In this document: positions 12,156 to 23,960 of the stretch, piece after piece
How the letters are laid out: every line of letters begins with the position of its first letter
Numbering within the stretch: position 1 is the stretch's first letter
From: Warburgia ugandensis
Lineage: Eukaryota > Streptophyta > Magnoliopsida > Canellales > Canellaceae
DNA length: 64,000 nt
NCBI GenBank assembly: GCA_035236585.1
Contig: CP141132.1
Span: 51,091,880-51,155,879 of the forward strand
Direction: 5' to 3'
Notes under the pieces: generated by a model
The model's input: only the letters and a program-made list of their open reading frames with translations
Told to the model about the DNA's origin: nothing
The model's database searches: none
Translations under genes and position numbers: made by a program

Positions 12156-15100
12156 TCGTGTTTTTGGAGTTATTGCTAGGGAGTCGCAATGAATTTATGG
12201 TTGAATCTTCATACTACACAATTGAGGTTGATTTGGGCCAGCGTATCGATAAACTTCTCCATGTGATATATTATGCTAGTAAGACACTCAATGATGCCCA
12301 ACTCAACTATTCAATAAAAAAGAAAGAGTTGTTGGTAGTTGCTTTTCCCTTGGATAACTTCATATCTTACTTGGTTGGATCTAAGGTCATAGTATACTTT
12401 GATAATGCTGCACTTAAATATCTTCTTTCAAAGAAAGATGCAAAACCTAGGCTGATCATATGGATACTATTGCTATAGGAATTTGATCTTGAAATATAGG
12501 ACAAGAAAGGTTCCAAATTTTTTTTAGATGACCACTTATCCAAGCTAGTTGTGGAGTCTACTAGTAAGAATGTGCCTATTCCAAAGACATTTCAAATGAA
12601 CAATAGTTGCACATTCCCCAATTGCCTTAGTATGCAAATATAGTCAACTATATTGTTGTTGATCAAGAGCCTAGTCATTGGTCCAGGCAAGATAAGAAAA
12701 AATTTATTACTGAGGTTAAACACTTTACTTGGGATGACCCATACTTGTTTAATTATTGTCCTAATTAGGTAATCAGGAGATGTATACCTGACCATGAAAA
12801 AAATAAGATCATCTCCTTTTATCATGACCATGCTTGTGGTAGCCATTACAGTTCTAAAAAGACAATTGCAAAGATCTTGCAGTGTGGTTCTTATTGGCCC
12901 ACCATTTGTAGGGACTCGCTTGCTTATTTCTTAGCATGTGCAAGGTGCAACAACTAAGAAGCATAGGAAAAAGGAATATGATGCCCTTGAACTCCATTTT
13001 AATAGTTGAACCATTTGATGTTTAGGGCATGGATTTTATGAGACCTTTTCATAATTCTTTAAGGTATCTTTACAACCTAGTGGGGGTTGATTATGTGTCA
13101 AAATGGGTAGAGGACATTCCATGCAAAACCAATGACCACAAGGTGGTGGGCAAGTTCTTCAAAGAAAATATATTTGCAAGGTTTGGTACACCTAAGGCCA
13201 TCATTATGATGGGGACAAACATTTTTGTAATAGGGTATTTGAGAGTTTAATCAAGAAATATGGAGCTATCCATAGAATTGCTATCACTTATCATCCTCAT
13301 ACCAGTGGATAGTTTGAGATGTCTAATAGAGAGATAAAAAGGATTATAGAAAAGACAATCAATCCAAATAGGAAAGATTGGTTGTTGATACTTAGTGATG
13401 CTTTATGGGTCTATCGTACTGCATTTAAGATACCTATAGGCATGTCACCCTACCAACTAGTTTATGGAAAAGCCTACCACCTCCCAATAAAACATAAGCA
13501 TAGAGCCTATTGGGAAATAAAAAAGCTCTATTTTGACTTAGACTTTGCTAGAACCCACAGGAAGCTCCAACTTAATGAGTTAGAAGAGATTAGGAAAGAT
13601 GCATATGAGTTAGCAAAGGGATACAAAGAGTGAATGAAATGTACATATGATGGACACATCTTAAGGAAGTCCTTTACACCTGGATAGAAGGTTCGGTCAT
13701 ATAATTCTAGATTGCATCTCTTTCTAGAAAAACTTAGATCTTGATGGACTGGATCCTACATAGTATGGATTGTATATCCTTATGAGGTCATTGAGATTGT
13801 ATATCCTTATGAAACCCTTCCTTGAGTTGATAAACTTGATGTGGAAGAAACATTACTTGGGGAACTAATTTACGCGGACCTACCTTGTCATGTTCCATGA
13901 CACCTGCATCTATCATATGAGCAGCATTCATCATATCATCATGGTGTAGTGTGTCTGGTTGAAGATGTTAAACTCAATGTTCATTGGGAGGCCACCCAAG
14001 GTTTTATAATCTCATTGTTCTGCATCACTCATTTATCATATATATGTCCTATATTTCAAAATACTGGGGACAATGTTTAGTTCAGGTTGGGGGGTGTAGA
14101 CATGCATGAGCTATCTTTTTTAAAAGAGATAAATATTTTTTTAAGGTCAAAGTTCCTTTACTATGATGAGAATTGGATTGTCTAAAGATTAGTATTTCCA
14201 CTACCCTAACTTCTTAATAGAAATGCACATGGATAATTCTACATTTTATTAATGTCTTAAAGTGGTTTATGAAAGTTAAATCTTGGAATACACTTACACA
14301 GTACATATAAGTCTAGATTAATAGATGGTTCTAACTTAAAAACCTTGAGGAAATCAGTGGAGACTTATACACCTTGTGAGTATTAGAAACTATCATTCTT
14401 CTGAGGGTTATACATAATTCCCTATTTTCTTTAGCTTATATTACTTTGAGAGATTCCATTATTCCTCGTTTTGGATATCCAAGAACCAAATCAGTGTCTT
14501 GACTTTCTTTATTGAATATTTATTGACGTATATAGGTTTTAAAGATGCCTAGGATATGATATAGGCCATTCTTGTTTAATCTAGAGATATAAAGCCCACA
14601 TAGTATATTGAACCACTAGTTAGACCCTTGAGTCTTATGAAAAGCCTTTCTTTCTTACACTCAATTTACCTTAACCCACAAATCCAATAAAGAAAAATAA
14701 GAAGAATAAAATTATCCATTATCTACCTTTCAAACATGAGTAGGGACAATAGCAACAGTTCAAGAAAAGGACAATAGTCAAAGAAGTGAGAAATATCAAA
14801 AGTACAAAGAAAATTATTCCTTCTCATACATACAAGAAAAAAGTGAAAAAGAAAAAAAGAAAAGAAAAAGTTATGAAGAAAAGAGAAAGGAGAAAATACA
14901 AAATATATTCACTTCAATATAGTAAAAAATAGAAAAATTGTCCTACATCAATTTAAGGCCTCTACTCATATTTGAACTTTGAATCCCCTATACCCTTCTT
15001 TTTAGAACCAATCCTAAGCTTATGTTTTTTCTTATCTAAAGACCTAATGATCTTAGCTGGGACATAGCCTCGATGAAGATATAAATAGGAAGGAATAAAG

Positions 15101-15691
15101 GTGAAATATATTTTTGTGGTCTTGGTAATTACATCTATTCTAAGGGATCACATTTCTTTGTTTCATATGTGCTTGAAAGAGTATGCGAACCATTAGTCTT
15201 ATTGGATTTGGTCACATTGTGAGAGAAATTTGTTTGACCCCTTTCTTTGAGAGCTTTGCGTTTGAGAGTAAATTGGTGAGAATTTGAGGTTAAGACATCT
15301 TTCCAATAGAGTATAAGCATATCTATTGAGATGTTCTAACTTATGTAGCTATACACACATTGCACTCTGAGATAAACTGGAGTAAAATGGCTTTGGTATG
15401 TGGATAACATGCGGAATTTTCTATTCATCTTTATTAAATTGTTAAAGCAAGTAGATTATTAATGGATTAGAAACTCTAAGATAAATCAAGGACTTAGCCT
15501 TGTTGAATTTTCTTGGTATATTCGCTATAAACCCTTACAAGACTTAACTCATCTACTAGGGGTAACCTAAGGGTTTAAAGGCTTGTTGCATATGCTAAAT
15601 GTAATAGTGAGTACCTATGAAAATGGCAACCATTTTTTTCTTGATTTATCACATATTTTTTTCAGGACTAGCAAAATGTTAGTTAGGGGTG
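12156..15691 (+). mobile_element. Athila-array internal region 1 (leader scrap, late pol, 3' domain)
   Basis: A degraded primer site at about 12,165-12,181 is followed within some 40 bases by RNase H sequence, so leader, gag, protease and most of RT are absent from this copy. Integrase remnants run to about 13,640. A 2 kb non-coding 3' domain follows, with a purine stretch GGTTGGGGGGTG near 14,088 and a short G-rich tract (TTAGGGGTG) directly before LTR2. The 3' domain has counterparts at 33,240-35,256 and, on the other strand, 56,854-58,560. Broken. Confidence 0.75.
12205..13640 (+). pseudogene. pol: Pol remnant: RNase H and integrase of Athila/Tat type
   Basis: RNase H phrases ([37 protein letters not shown]) occupy about 12,205-12,480. 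They correspond to the Gypsy RNase H pattern '[13 protein letters not shown]...EKELLAVVFA...FR.YL.G'. Integrase follows: DFMRPF and VGVDYVSKWVE near 13,030-13,110, FGTPKAII near 13,190, and a C-terminal part at about 13,319-13,633 with [26 protein letters not shown] and HRAYWEIK. The last block is a hallmark of Tat/Athila integrases. The reading frame is broken in many places. This is a fossil that encodes no enzyme. Confidence 0.8.
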
Positions 15692-16076
15692 TGATAAGTG
15701 TTCAATTTTGTATGTAAGTTGCCAATTAGTATTTCATGTGTTATAAAATATAGAGTTATTTCTAGAATTTTTTTGAAATGTCATAATACATGCATTTCTA
15801 ACCTAATAATTCAAAAGTTTAATATTTGGTTGGTATATAAGCTAATCCAAAGTGAGTATGTGAATTATCAAAGGATTAAATTAGGATTTTTTTTCTTTCT
15901 TTTAGAGGTGTTGAAATGAAGATCCAATAGTTGAGATTGATTGATATGAGAATTGAAGATCAAGATTAAAAGATTGAGTCAAGGCCTAAATTTCAACATT
16001 TCAAAGTAGATCAAGATCAAAGTTCATGTTAAGACGAGACGATGGACTAATGGAAGCAATTGAAAGAGCTAAAGGT
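15692..16076 (+). mobile_element. Athila-array LTR2, 5' part only
   Basis: Begins TGATAAGTGTTCAATTTTGT after a G-rich tract and matches the first 385 bases of LTR3 and LTR4, then passes directly into sequence equivalent to the leader at about 26,278. Only the first sixth of an LTR is present. It still marks the border between internal regions 1 and 2. Confidence 0.75.
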
Positions 16077-17248
16077 TGGATCTTTGTTTAGATTGCTTAC
16101 CATTAGTCATAATTTTAGGTTGCATTCGGTTGGAGTTTTGCATCATAGTTGCTTATTTTAATAATTCCCCACAAAATTAATCCATCTTACTTGTTTTGTG
16201 CAAAGGGAATTTTGCAACGCATTACCTTCATCACTTAGGGTTTATTTGCTTTCCTAGATTCAGGTTTTTACTTTTTGATTGAAACTTGTAGTGAGGCCCA
16301 TTGTAACTTGGAATTTCAATTTCAATTTTAAATGGGTTGTATTAAAATAGGGCAAGTGTATGGTATTGGGTCCCACACTTAATTATCATAAAAAACTCTA
16401 CTGTAAGTATCCCTCGCTTTCTTTGTATATTCCTAGTTTATGTCACATTTGGTGTAATTTGCATTTGGTTGGTAGAATAATTCATATAGCTTAGGATCAT
16501 TCATCTTATTTGTTGCATCTTTAATTAGGGTTGTTGTATTATAGGTTGCATTAGTTTGTTTTCTTGTATTGCATTTCATGTTTATTGCTTTATGGTGGAT
16601 GAAATATAATGCTAGAAAGGGCCTCACAGGAACTCTCATAAGATAAGGATTGGATTTCATCACTACATCCTTAGCCCATCTAAAAAATCATTCCAATTCC
16701 TTGTATGCTTGCGATCCCAACTGTTAATCTTTAATTTAAAATCAAGTAGCAAGAGACTTAAGATTTTGAGCTCATAAGAGCCTTTTTGAAAGAGGAGATC
16801 TATTGTCGCTCTAGCGACTCTTGAACTTTGTGGTTATAGTGGGTATCCAAAATCCAAGTGATTTCCCATGATTTTTGTTGATGGATGTTGAGGTCTAAAT
16901 GACTTCTTCCATGAGAAACCACCTTAGGCAAGAACTAACCAGTAGGAATTGTATTAACAGCCTTAGCCAAGACCTAACTAGTAGGAATTATATTAACCAC
17001 CTTAGGTTAAGAGCTACAACCTCACAAATTAACAAAGATCTTCATGATAACCTTCCTAGCAGTAGGAATTGTTTGATTGCATATTGTAGAGAGTTAGGAG
17101 TCACATTTAGATGTAAGTTGCATCATTTAATCAGGTTGCATTATAATGCATGCAAGGAAGTCGATCTCAATACACTAAGTTAGTACCATTAGACCCTAAG
17201 ATTGAACGTACACATAGACAAGGGGTAACAAACCAAGTTCCTAATCCC

Positions 17249-18860
17249 ATGGCTGAACCACCAACAGTAGTTGAGCACAAGGCTAGGCATGATTTTTATG
17301 CACCACTCTAATTAAATACTCAATCATGCATCACATTGCCACCTAATAATGCTGACCACTTTGAACATAAACCTAGAGTAATACAATTACTCCCATGTTT
17401 CTATCGTCGTGAGAGAGAGGACCCTTACCTACATATCAAGGAAGTCCTTGATATTTGAGCTACATTCAAGGAGGGAAATGTCACTGAGGATTCTATTAGA
17501 CTTATAATATTCCCTTTCTCATTAAAGGATAAAGCCCAATCATGACTTAATTCTTTAGAGGTCAGCTCCATTGCCCCATGGGACTAGATGACTAAGAAAT
17601 TCTTAAACAAAATCTTTCCTGTCCATAAGACTAATGCCCTTCGTAGAGAAATTATTAATTTCCAACAAAGAGATGATGAAAAATATTATGAATGTTGGGA
17701 GAGATGGAATGAATAATTGCATAGGTACCTCCGTCATGGATTTGAAAAATGGCAGTAAGTTCAGTATTTCTATGAGGCATTGACACATTAAAATAAATAA
17801 ATGGTAGATGTTGCAAGTGGAGGGGCTCTTATGAAGAAAAGAGAAATAGAGGCATGAAATTTTTTTCCAAACATTAATAGACAAATTACAACAATGGGAT
17901 GATTCACATAGGAGAGAGAGAAATGCCTTGCCACAAAAGCCATGCATGAAGTTGGAGTACCATCAAACATGTCTTATAAGCTTGACTCTATAGTAAACAA
18001 AATAGAGACTTTAGGTGGTAGAATGGGCAAGCTTGAAACCATGTTTGAAACTTCATGGCTGCTAATGCAAAGCCTCCATAGGAGGTTTGTGCCATTTGTT
18101 CAAACTCATCCCATATAACTATAGCTTGTCCATCCAATAAAGTGCTTAATGAATACCTTTTAGAACAAGCAAATGCTCTTGGTGTATACCTCAACACTAG
18201 CAACAACAAACATATTCTAAGATCTATAATATAGGATGGGCTAGGCATCCCAATTGCTCATAGTCTAAAAATAATTACCAAAGATTTGCATTTGTGAACC
18301 CCCTATTCTAAACTTTCTTAGGACTTCCACTTTACAACAACCACGAGGTTTTAAACTATCCCAACAAACACAAAAACCATCAATGGAGGATAATATACAA
18401 TATATCATGAAGAAACTTGATGAAAATAATAAAGCCATGCATTAAACTCAGAATGACAGTCGACAAAATATCACTAAGTTGGAGAGGCAAATGGGTCAGT
18501 TGTCTGCATCTTTAAGTGAAAGGGAAAAAGGAAAGTTTCCTAGTCTGCCTATCCAAAACACTATGGGACAATTAGAATTAGGGTTTAGTTCACAAAGACC
18601 CTATGAGTAAGCCAAGTCTATCACAACCCTTAGGATTGACCATTAGGTTGATGACAAAGTAGGGCAGACTGAGGAAAAGGAAGAGCAGAATGAGAAAGCT
18701 AAAACATAGGAGAAAGAGACTAGACAAAAATCACCTACTCCATCTCAGACTATAGTGGAGGCACCCTATGTGCCCAAAGCCCCATTCCCTCAATTTCTCA
18801 ACAAGGCTAAGAAAGAAATAAATTTTCAATGAGATAATGGAAGTGTTTAAACATATGCAA
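17249..18860 (+). pseudogene. gag: Athila/Tat-type gag remnant (array copy 2)
   Basis: An ATG in the context CCCATGGCTGAACCACC opens MAEPPTVVEHKARHDFY. Phrases typical of Athila/Tat capsid proteins follow: REREDPYLHIKEVLD, EDSIRLIIFPFSLKDKAQS, KKFLNKIFPVHKTNAL and YYECWERWNE. Later sequence has the 'LERQMGQLS' helix and the 'GKFPSLPIQN' segment that lie in the C-terminal half of this gag. The product would form the internal virus-like particle. The same start and order recur in copy 3. Broken in many places, so a fossil. Confidence 0.82.
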
Positions 18861-18959
18861 ATAAATATTCCATTATTGAATGCTATAAAGGATATTCCCC
18901 CTTATGCCAAGTTTCTTAAAGAGCTCTACACAACAAAGAGAAACTCAATGTATAAAAGA

Positions 18960-19252
18960 AATCCTTTAGCACTAAGCATGTGAGCTCTTTAATACAACAC
19001 CAGACCCCACCTAAGTTTAGAGACCTAGCATGTACTACCATTTCTTGTGTGATTGAAAAACATGTCATAGACAAGGCATTAATTGACCTAGGGTCTAATG
19101 TTAATTTGTTGCCATACTCATGTTTATGAGCAACTAGGGCTTGGTGATCTTAAACTAACCAACACCACTTTGCAATTAGCAAATTTATCAATTGAGATTC
19201 CACTTGGTATGGTTGAGGATGGATCAATTTTATTGCCTTGTAGATTTCATTA
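18960..19252 (+). pseudogene. Retroviral-type aspartic protease remnant (array copy 2)
   Basis: The stretch near 19,020-19,240 reads TTISCVIEKHVIDKALIDLG, then NVNLLPYS, and EQLGLGDLKLTNTTLQLANL. This is the Athila/Tat protease pattern 'IG....ALLDLGASVNLLPYS....LGLGEL.PT...LQLADRS...P.G..EDV'. It breaks off at 19,253 where the extra segment begins. Decayed. Confidence 0.75.
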
Positions 19253-20525
19253 TGTTAAGTGTGCAATTTTGGCTAAAATACCACTAATTTAACATTTAAT
19301 TAGATCAACTAACCAATCAATTTTGCAATTTTTAGAAAAAATATGAATTTTAGCTCCAATTGATCATCCAACTGCTGATTTGTAAAACTTAATGGTTAGA
19401 TGATCATTAGAGTTAATCAGATGTATAAAAAGTATTGGTCAGATGAATCTAATTTAGTCTCATGTATTGCAGATCAATCTGATTGAGCTACAAATGGCTG
19501 GGATCAAATCAATAAACTAGAATACTATCAAGGAAAGATGGATCAATAAGTAGTTTCTTAATTATGAAATAAATGAAAGAGGAAACCCATAAAAGGAAGT
19601 GATATGGTCTAAAAATAAAAACCAAACAAAGAAATGGAAGCTAGCAAAGTGGAATTTGTAGGAGGGAGTTTGAAAAGAAAATCCAAAAGAAGTCTGCAAA
19701 ACAAAAAAATTTGGAAGAGAAGAGGAAGAACTTTAGGTGGAGATTGGAAATAGGAAAGTGCATAGTATTTATATGTTAGAGGAGATCTCTTCACCAAGGT
19801 AGGATGGGTTTTCTATCTAGACTATGATTGGATTGCTCATGCCATCTCTCTCTCACTACCAAGGCATACAATAGCAAAAGAAGACCGAGGGAAGGCTGTT
19901 TTTCTCTCTTGCTTCTTCTCTCTTTCTCTTGCATTGAGCCTGCTTCTCCCTTGTCTTTATTAGTCTTTCTTAGACTCTCTTCACTGTAAGTAAAAAACCA
20001 AACCTGCTCTCGTCTCCACCCTTCTCTTTCTCTTTGCAACTCAGGCTTCCTTTACTATAGCAAAACTGAGCTCTTACCTACATATCTTTCTATCTGTCTA
20101 TCTCTATCTCTTCACCATATGAAAACTAAAAATCCTTGCTTTTCCATTCCTTGCACTACTGTGGAGAAAACCCAACTTGGGTTTCCCCCCAAATCTTCCT
20201 CTTTCCTATCGATTTTGCTGCCCCTATTGTCATCTTATTCCTCTTGTTGGGCTCCTCTTTGTTTCTTTTAAGAAAATTAGAAAATGGAAAACTTTCATTT
20301 TTGCCCATGATATTTGCCTAAATTCCACTTATATCCCCAATTTTGTCCTCTTCCTTGTTTTGTTGTATTCTTTTCCCTATTCTGCCTATCCAAGTTTTGT
20401 GCTATTCCTAGTTAATCCAAGAATTAAGTAATCTAATCCTATTTAATTTAAAGCCTAATTGAATCAATGGTTTAGCTTTAACTAGTAGGATCAATTTATT
20501 CCTTGATCTTCTTTTCATCAGATTT
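19253..20525 (+). mobile_element. Extra LTR-like segment within pol, copy 2
   Basis: Non-coding segment shared with 29,350-30,893 and placed at the same point after the protease in both copies. It opens TGTTAAGTGTGCAATTTTGG, close to the Athila LTR start TGATAAGTGTTCAATTTTGT. It holds a TATA-like stretch at 19,766-19,775 followed by a CT-rich leader-like stretch (19,840-20,110). On the right it passes into the array's 3' domain without the last 370 bases seen in the other copy. I read it as a relict LTR of a related element. A captured host promoter is the alternative. Confidence 0.5.
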
Positions 20526-20797
20526 TCCATTCATCTTTATTAAGTTGTTAAAGTAGATTATTAATGGATGAGAATTCTATAAGATAAATCAAGGAATTAT
20601 CCTTATTAAATTTTGTGGTTATATTCACTGTAAACCCTCACAAGGCTTAACTTGTCCACTAGGGGTAACCTAGGGGTTTAAAGGCTTGCTGCATATATTA
20701 AATGCAATCGTGATACTTACAAAAATGACAACTATTTCTGTTTCTGTGATTTACCACATATTTTTCTTGGGATTAGAGAAATGCTACTTGGGGCATC

Positions 20798-21177
20798 TGA
20801 TAAGTGTTGAATTTTGTATGAAACGTACCTAGTTAGTATTTCATGTGTTATAAAATATAGAGTTATTTCTAGTTTTTTTTGAAATTTCATAACACATGCA
20901 TTTGTAACCTAATAATTCAAAATTTTGATATTTGGCTAGTTTAGAAGCTAAAGTAGAGTAGGTATGTGAATTATCATAAGATTTTATAAGGATTTTTTTT
21001 CATTTTATAGGTATTAAAATGAAGATTTAATAGCCGAGATTGATCAAGATCAAAAGATTGAGGCAAGGCTGAATTTCAACATTTCAAAGTAGATCAAGAT
21101 CAAAAGATCATATCAAGGCAAGATGATGGATCAATGGAAGCAATTGGAAGTGCTAAAGGTGACTAAAATGGGACCAT
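20798..21177 (+). mobile_element. Athila-array LTR3, left part
   Basis: Begins TGATAAGTGTTGAATTTTGT after CTTGGGGC and matches LTR4 base for base in most positions up to the phrase AAAATGGGACC, where a second LTR (21,178-23,960) interrupts. LTR3 resumes at about 23,961. Confidence 0.8.
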
Positions 21178-23960
21178 TGATAAGGTTCTAACTTTACATA
21201 AAAATCACCCAATTAGTTACCTGTGTATTATAACTTATAGGGGTAAAATAGGGTTTTTGACCAAAATTCATAACACATGCAATTTTGACTTAATGACTTA
21301 AAAATTTGATATTTTGAAAGTCCAAAGGCTTATCAAAGGTAAGTATGTGATTAATCAAATTTTCTAGGATTTAATTCCAGTTTTTCACTTTTTGTAGGAA
21401 GCAAGATAATGATTCAATGGCCGAGATTGATCAAGATGAAATTAGAAGATCAAGATCAAAAGATGGAGTCCCAGCCTAATGATCATCAATTCAACATGAG
21501 ATTGAGTTCAAAATATAAAAATGGATACAATTATATAAGCCAAAGGTGGTCAAAGTAGGCCTCATGAAGCAAACCATGCATTTCCACTACCATTGTATAA
21601 AATCCATTCAAGCCACCTTAGCCATATAAACCATGAGAGAAGGTGTCAAGCTAAGGAATTTAGGCTAAGCCATTCAAGCCACTCAATCCAAGGGATTGAG
21701 CTATGAAGCTAAGTTAAGAGAGCCATCTAAGCCACACATGAAGCATAGCCAATGAAACACTCAAAGTTAGCCATCAAAACCACATAAGCTAAGCAAAATG
21801 GAAGGCCATGATTAGTGGAGACTTCGAAGAATTATTCTTGGGATTTATGGGAATATTTGAGGAGAATTAAGGAAAAATTCATTAGGATAAGATGACACGT
21901 GGACCAATAGGAAGAGACCTTTCTATTTTTTTATTTTTCTTTATTTTTTTCACTTTCCACCTCACCACCAAATATCACCACAAATTTCACTTTCCATTCA
22001 AGATTCCTCCACATTCCTAAACTCCAATCCCAACCAACCAACCAATCCCAACTTCCTAAAAAATCACTTAGCCAATCAATCTTTTCCATCTTACCTCACT
22101 TTCCTATCCTTTTCCTAACCATCACTTTTCTCCCACTTTCCTATCTCTTTCCTACCTTATCCGATCCACCTACTTACCATAATTGAATGGAGTCAACAAA
22201 TTTTGAAGGGGGGAGATGCCTCCTCCTAAGAAAATGGCATCTCTCCACCTACATGCCACCAAAGGAAGTCACTTATCTTATATTATGTACTCTTTAAAAA
22301 ACCTAGTTTACCCATCATCCTAATTGTTTTTCATCTTCACCACACCTTTGTCTTAGGTTATGATAGAAAATTTAGGTGAAAAAATATAAAAGACCAAAAA
22401 AAAAAAAAAAAAACCCCAAAGTTTCAAGCTTTTTTCATTAAGAGGAAAAAGACCTTGGCTCCACTTGGAGGAGGGCGTCCTTTTCTTTCTCCCTTTATCC
22501 AACCTCTTTGCCTTGAACTTCTTCTATTTGGAGGCTGCTATTCATCCAAGGTGTGTTGCATCTTTGCCAAGTGTTCCATTCCTTGGTCTTGTCCTTTAAA
22601 TCTCATATCAAAGGTTAGTTGTTTCCCTTTTTGATCATCTCTATTTGCTTGATCTTACTTCCATTCTTGCTTAGTTCAATTCCATTGTTCTTATTTACTT
22701 GTCTACATAAGATCCAAGGTTGATTTTTCCCTTGAAGTGACAACCAAGGGAAGTCACCTTGAATCTAATCTTTGTCCTTACTCTTCATGGCCATATAGAT
22801 CTCCTTTAGTTTCATTGCTTGTTAGCCTTGAGTTTACTTTCATAATCCTTTGATTTAGGAGTTATAACTCTTTGGTAGTGAAAACCAAAAGGGTATAGCT
22901 ATTAGATCAGAGTATTTCTCCTTGAACTCTTGTTTATCCTTATTTCTTAATTGTTGTTTTGTTTGTTTATGTTCCTTGTTTACATTGTTGAAGTGCCTTT
23001 AGTTGAAGCCTTAGATCCTCGAGTTTAAACGCCACTAATCTCTTGTAGTGACATCCAAGAGATAGAGACCTTTAGATCAAGTTATTCACTCCTTGAAATC
23101 CTTAAGATCCTTGCCTTATGTTTTCTCTTATTCTCCATATCTTTTTCTCTGGATTCACATGCGGCCTAGATTGGGATACATTGATGAAGAGTGAAGAATT
23201 TAGTTGGTTGATGACTTAGTTTTTTGTATGGTGCACACACCCCTTGGACGGTGCACACATCACTTGTAAATTTGTTATTCAATCAATTACATATTTGTTT
23301 CAATGTTAATGGTGCAAAGTTCATGAATATACAACTTGCTGTTGATTTTTTGTTTCATGGCTGTTTGAATTAGTTCTTCATGTTCAAGTCCTTGCATCAT
23401 TCATATCTTAGTTTTGAGGTGTGATTTGTTTAGATATTTTCTTATTTTAGTTAGAGTTTCTTGGTATAGTTATTGTAGTTTCATACATTTCATAATAGTT
23501 TAGTTCATTCCTTAGTTCAAAAACCCTTTCCATGATTCTTACATGCACTTTCCCCATAGTTTTTTTGATGCATAACTCTCATATTTCCATATATATAATG
23601 TTTTTCTTATTTTGTTTAGTTCATGTAGTCTTTCCTGCTTTAGGATTAGTTCCATACTAAGATAGTTCCATTGTGTCAAATTTTAGTTTTAGATAGTTCT
23701 AGTTTTAGAAAGTTTTCATTGAGGAAAGCTTTTAAGTTTAGCATGTTTACTTTTAGTATAATTCCATCTTTCATATCTTGCACTTGTTTTTAGTTTTTCT
23801 TCATTAGTTTATGTTAAAATATTTCCTTAATTTTTTCTAGATTAGATGGTTTAAAGTAGGGACCACTGGTATCACAATTGTCCGATTCCTTGTGGGATCG
23901 ACGTCTATGTGTGAGAATACTATAATTGATTCATGTGCTTGTGCGTTTAACTTAAAATCA
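21178..23960 (+). mobile_element. Solo LTR of a related Athila-type subfamily nested in LTR3
   Basis: Begins TGATAAGGTTCTAACTTTAC and ends CTTAAAATCA, about 2.78 kb. The opening, with 'ATAAAAATCACCCAATTAGTTACC', matches the minus-strand LTRs at 54,440-56,853 and 60,593-63,104 better than LTR1-LTR4. A GACC motif stands at both edges (21,172 and 23,964) as an imperfect target duplication. No internal sequence remains, so it is a solo LTR left by LTR-LTR recombination. A run of 18 A at 22,396-22,413 and a candidate TATA (AAATATAAAAG, 22,382) lie inside. It is younger than LTR3, which it interrupts. Confidence 0.75.
22396..22413 (+). repeat. Poly(A) run of 18
   Basis: Uninterrupted A run inside the nested solo LTR, followed by CCCC. 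It lies mid-LTR and is not a retroposon tail. Confidence 0.9.

Larger units (their letters stand above)
16077..20797 (+). mobile_element. Athila-array internal region 2 (leader, gag, protease, extra segment, end of 3' domain)
   Basis: The leader (16,077-17,248) matches 26,278-27,435 of internal region 3 and, in reverse, about 59,700-60,560. Gag and protease remnants follow, then the extra LTR-like segment (19,253-about 20,525), then only the last 270 bases of the 3' domain, ending in CTTGGGGC before LTR3. RT, RNase H and integrase are absent. Broken throughout. Confidence 0.75.

Noticed and set aside
17603-17970. Minus-strand open frames over the gag region
   Set aside because: Antisense to the gag remnant of the plus-strand array.
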